From NCBI GenBank assembly GCA_900765525.1, contig CAAFRY010000158.1:1-10141 (forward strand): a stretch of 10,141 nucleotides of DNA. The letters run 5' to 3'. Of the stretch, positions 8,363-10,141 are shown one piece after another; the stretch's first letter is position 1; each line of letters opens with the position of its first letter. The DNA comes from an uncultured Blautia sp. (GTDB lineage: Bacteria > Bacillota > Clostridia > Lachnospirales > Lachnospiraceae). Made by a program: the position numbers and the translations under genes. Below the pieces are notes generated by a model. The model worked only from the letters and a program-made list of their open reading frames with translations, did no database searches and was not told where the DNA came from.

Positions 8363-8370
8363 CCGTTGAA
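8358..8370. promoter_or_regulatory. Perfect palindrome over the glpK -35 box (candidate operator)
   Basis: TTCAACCGTTGAA is a 6-1-6 perfect inverted repeat that covers most of the -35 hexamer of the glpK promoter. A dimeric regulator bound here would block the operon. It does not match the catabolite-repression cre consensus well. A perfect 6-bp arm can occur by chance, but its placement on the -35 favours a function. Confidence 0.4.
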
Positions 8371-8405
8371 TGCAGAGGAAAAGCAGTTAAAAGAGCATAT
8401 CTTTT

Positions 8406-8436
8406 TTGGAACCTTTTATTTTTTCTTTCATATACT
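8406..8436 (+). promoter_or_regulatory. Possible promoter of the SleC-like gene
   Basis: TATACT at 8431-8436 is a good -10 box, 29 nt before the start codon at 8465. The best -35 is TTGGAA at 8406-8411 with a 19-nt spacer, which is long for sigma-A. If the gene is sporulation-specific the real promoter may follow a different sigma factor, so this call is tentative. Confidence 0.3.
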
Positions 8437-8464
8437 AAACCAAGGAAAAGCTTTGAGGTTTTCT

Positions 8465-9730
8465 ATGAATATCAACTCAATGAAAGCCACTCAGACAGAC
8501 CATCCCGCTGAGGGAAGGCTGCGTCTGCAGGTGCTGGCTGCAGACCGGAACCAGCCCATTGAAGACGCTTCTGTAACTATCTCCTATTCCGGAGACCCGG
8601 ATTCTGTCATAGAGCAGGCTAATACGGACAGAAACGGTTTGATACCGGAGCTGGAGCTTCCGGCACCGCCTTTGGAATACAGCATGGCTCCTTCGGAAAA
8701 TCAGCCTTATGCGGAATATACTTTTCGGATTTCCCGAGAAGGCTATGAAGACCTGGATATATCCGGGGCGGAAATTTTACCGGATGTCACAGCAGACCAG
8801 AGAGCTTTTTTGAATCTGGCCACTCCTGGAGAAAACTTCAGGGATATTGTCATTCCCGCCCATACCTTATTTGGTAACTATCCAGAAAAGATACCAGAGG
8901 ACGAAATAAAACCCATGGATACTTCCGGAGAAATTGTCCTGAGCCGGGTAGTCGTGCCGGAGTATGTGGTGGTTCATGACGGTACACCGGATAACACCTC
9001 TGCACAAAACTACTATGTCCGTTACCGGGATTACATTAAAAATGTTGCTTCCAGTGAAATTTACGCTACCTGGCCTACGGAGACAATTAAGGCCAATGTA
9101 CTGGCCATTATGTCCTTTACCTTAAACCGTGTATATACAGAATGGTATCGAAACAAAGGCTATGACTTTACTATCACCTCATCTACGGCGTTTGACCACA
9201 AATGGATATATGGCAGAAATGTATTCGACAGTATTTCTAAAGTAGTGGATGAGCTGTTTGACAATTATCTGTCCCGGCCAGGGGTCCGGCAACCTATTCT
9301 CACCCAGTACTGCGATGGGCAAAGAGTAAAATGCCCGGGATGGATGACCCAATGGGGTTCCAAATATCTGGGCGACCAAGGCTACTCAGCAATTGAAATT
9401 CTCAGGAATTTCTATGGCAGCAATATGTACATCAATGCAGCAGAGGAGATTTCCGGCATCCCTGCATCCTGGCCCGGCTCGCCATTGGATATTGGCTCTT
9501 CCGGGGAAAAGGTGCGGCAGCTGCAGGAGCAATTAAACGCCATAGCTAAATCTTATCCGGCATTGCCCACTATTGCAGTAGACGGAGTCTACGGAGAATC
9601 TACTCAGAATGCAGTGCGTGAATTCCAGAGGATATTTGATTTGCCGGTTACCGGTGTGGTAGATTATCCCACTTGGTACGAAATACAGGAAATATATGTG
9701 GGAGTTACCAGAATCGCAGAGTTGGTTTAG
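8465..9730 (+). CDS. SleC-like spore cortex-lytic protein with PG-binding domain
   Basis: A 421-residue protein resembling clostridial SleC, a germination-specific lytic transglycosylase acting on spore cortex peptidoglycan. Residues about 17-128 form a transthyretin/carboxypeptidase-regulatory-like beta-sandwich (GRLRLQVLAADRNQPIEDAS). Residues about 185-325 hold the SpoIID-like catalytic core: DYIKNVASSEIYATWP with E198 as candidate catalytic acid, IMSFTLNRVYTEWYRNKGYD, QYCDGQRVKCPGWMTQWGSK and GYSAIEILRNFYG. Residues about 340-408 are a PG_binding_1 domain (DIGSSGEKVRQLQEQLN, VDGVYGESTQNAVREFQ). The ATG at 8465 is preceded by GAGG with 6-nt spacing; the frame extends to a TTG at 8366, but that lies inside the palindrome and without a binding site. 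With the chosen start there is no signal peptide, as if it is made in the mother cell and deposited on the spore. Transcribed divergently from glpK, followed by a long hairpin. It could instead be a general peptidoglycan-binding protein. Confidence 0.85.
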   Translation: MNINSMKATQTDHPAEGRLRLQVLAADRNQPIEDASVTISYSGDPDSVIEQANTDRNGLIPELELPAPPLEYSMAPSENQPYAEYTFRISREGYEDLDISGAEILPDVTADQRAFLNLATPGENFRDIVIPAHTLFGNYPEKIPEDEIKPMDTSGEIVLSRVVVPEYVVVHDGTPDNTSAQNYYVRYRDYIKNVASSEIYATWPTETIKANVLAIMSFTLNRVYTEWYRNKGYDFTITSSTAFDHKWIYGRNVFDSISKVVDELFDNYLSRPGVRQPILTQYCDGQRVKCPGWMTQWGSKYLGDQGYSAIEILRNFYGSNMYINAAEEISGIPASWPGSPLDIGSSGEKVRQLQEQLNAIAKSYPALPTIAVDGVYGESTQNAVREFQRIFDLPVTGVVDYPTWYEIQEIYVGVTRIAELV

Positions 9731-9773
9731 TTTTTTACTTTTCTTTAATAGATGTCCTGAAAATGCTGAATAT

Positions 9774-9828
9774 AACATCCCCCCGGAACACAAGGGACAT
9801 TTGTCCCTTTGTATTCCGAGGGGATGTT
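9774..9828. terminator. Long hairpin between the SleC-like gene and tRNA-Gly
   Basis: AACATCCCC/GGGGATGTT (9774-9782 with 9820-9828), CGGAA/TTCCG, and ACAAGGGAC paired with GTCCCTTTGT (one bulged T) make a 55-nt hairpin of about 23 bp with an ATTT loop. It starts 43 nt after the SleC-like stop and is followed on the plus strand by TTAGATTGATTTT; on the minus strand it lies downstream of tRNA-Gly. It therefore probably terminates both convergent transcripts. The tail lacks an uninterrupted U-run. Confidence 0.65.
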
Positions 9829-9857
9829 TAGATTGATTTTATCTGGATATAAAAAGA

Positions 9858-9928
9858 AGCAGATAACGGGAATCGAACCCGCCTCTTCAGCTTGGGAAGC
9901 TGACGTTCTACCAATGAACTATATCTGC
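9858..9928 (-). tRNA. tRNA-Gly, anticodon CCC
   Basis: A 71-nt cloverleaf on the minus strand: acceptor GCAGATA/TATCTGC with discriminator T, D arm GTTC/GAAC around ATTGGTA, anticodon stem TCAGC/GCTGA around TTCCCAA (anticodon CCC at plus-strand 9894-9896, decoding GGG), and T arm GCGGG TTCGATT CCCGT. CCA is not encoded. The discriminator U is normal for bacterial tRNA-Gly. A T-rich stretch and the hairpin at 9774-9828 lie downstream. Confidence 0.96.
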
Positions 9929-9936
9929 ATGTCTTT

Positions 9937-9964
9937 AGTATAACACTTTCCCTGGAATTTTCAA
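9937..9964 (-). promoter_or_regulatory. Promoter of tRNA-Gly
   Basis: TTGAAA (9964-9959), a 16-nt spacer and TATACT (9942-9937) place the transcription start near 9930, almost at the mature 5' end of the tRNA (9928). The 5' leader would thus be only a few bases. The sequence between this promoter and about 10018 is AT-rich and I see no other element in it. Confidence 0.75.
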
Positions 9965-10018
9965 GAAAGAATTTCTGTTTTTCCTGAATATCAAATTTAG
10001 TCATATAAGTGTTTTTTT

Positions 10019-10141
10019 CTAATTATCAGACATTAAAGTAAAATAAGGATTGTTACCCTCTCTGGACAAGGGCATACATGCCTCAAACCATGATATTTTG
10101 GTGTTTTGCGGCGTTATCCTCAATCGGTGTACGTCCAGTAC
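10019..10141 (-). other. Unidentified open stretch at the right edge
   Basis: On the minus strand the frame is open from the window edge to a TAG at 10019-10021, giving 40 residues that end in FEACMPLSREGNNPYFTLMSD-N. I do not recognise the sequence. The same 90 bases are also open in two plus-strand frames (one contains MPQTMIFWCFAALSSIGVRP), and base composition changes from very AT-rich (left of about 10050) to balanced. It may be the C-terminus of a gene, or the edge of a repeated or mobile element that continues outside the window. Frame and strand are undecided. Confidence 0.2.

Noticed and set aside
8366..8464. N-terminal extension of the SleC-like protein from TTG 8366
   Set aside because: The TTG lies in the glpK operator palindrome, upstream of the likely promoter, with no ribosome binding site; the ATG at 8465 has GAGG at proper spacing.

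Overview
The window looks like a chromosomal segment of an endospore-forming Clostridia, most likely a Lachnospiraceae member. The reasons are strong AGGAGG-type ribosome binding sites, the dgt-dnaG gene order seen in Firmicutes, a SleC-type spore cortex-lytic protein, tRNAs without encoded CCA, and sigma-A promoters of the TTGAAA/TATACT type. This placement is inferred from gene content and style; no database was searched. Nearly everything lies on the minus strand.

Layout, read along the minus strand from right to left. The far right edge (about 10019-10141) holds a short open stretch that I cannot identify. Next come tRNA-Gly(CCC) with its promoter and a 55-nt hairpin that probably serves as a terminator for both flanking units. 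A single plus-strand gene follows (8465-9730), a SleC-like protein with a C-terminal peptidoglycan-binding domain. It is divergently arranged with a three-gene minus-strand operon: glycerol kinase glpK, a GH78 alpha-L-rhamnosidase, and a short metal-dependent amidohydrolase. The operon has a good promoter, a palindrome over the -35 box, and a roughly 130-nt leader with a terminator-like hairpin, so its expression probably depends on a repressor and/or antitermination.

Further left are tRNA-Leu(AAG) with its own promoter, endonuclease IV (nfo), a GC-rich intergenic region of about 370 bp, a dGTPase-family HD phosphohydrolase (dgt), and the first 202 codons of DNA primase (dnaG). The last two form the start of the macromolecular-synthesis operon, which usually continues into rpoD.

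The most interesting non-standard element is the nfo-dgt gap. It has no convincing protein. On the minus strand it forms a multi-branched RNA: a 9-bp closing helix joining bases about 165 nt apart, at least two further hairpins, and a terminator-like hairpin with eight U's directly after the closing helix. I do not recognise it as 6S, tmRNA, SRP RNA or RNase P, and propose it as a candidate uncharacterised small RNA. Other points of note are an Ala/Ser-type substitution at the HPr phosphorylation histidine of GlpK (Ser229), the A34 tRNA-Leu, and the pairing of glycerol kinase with rhamnosidase in one transcript.
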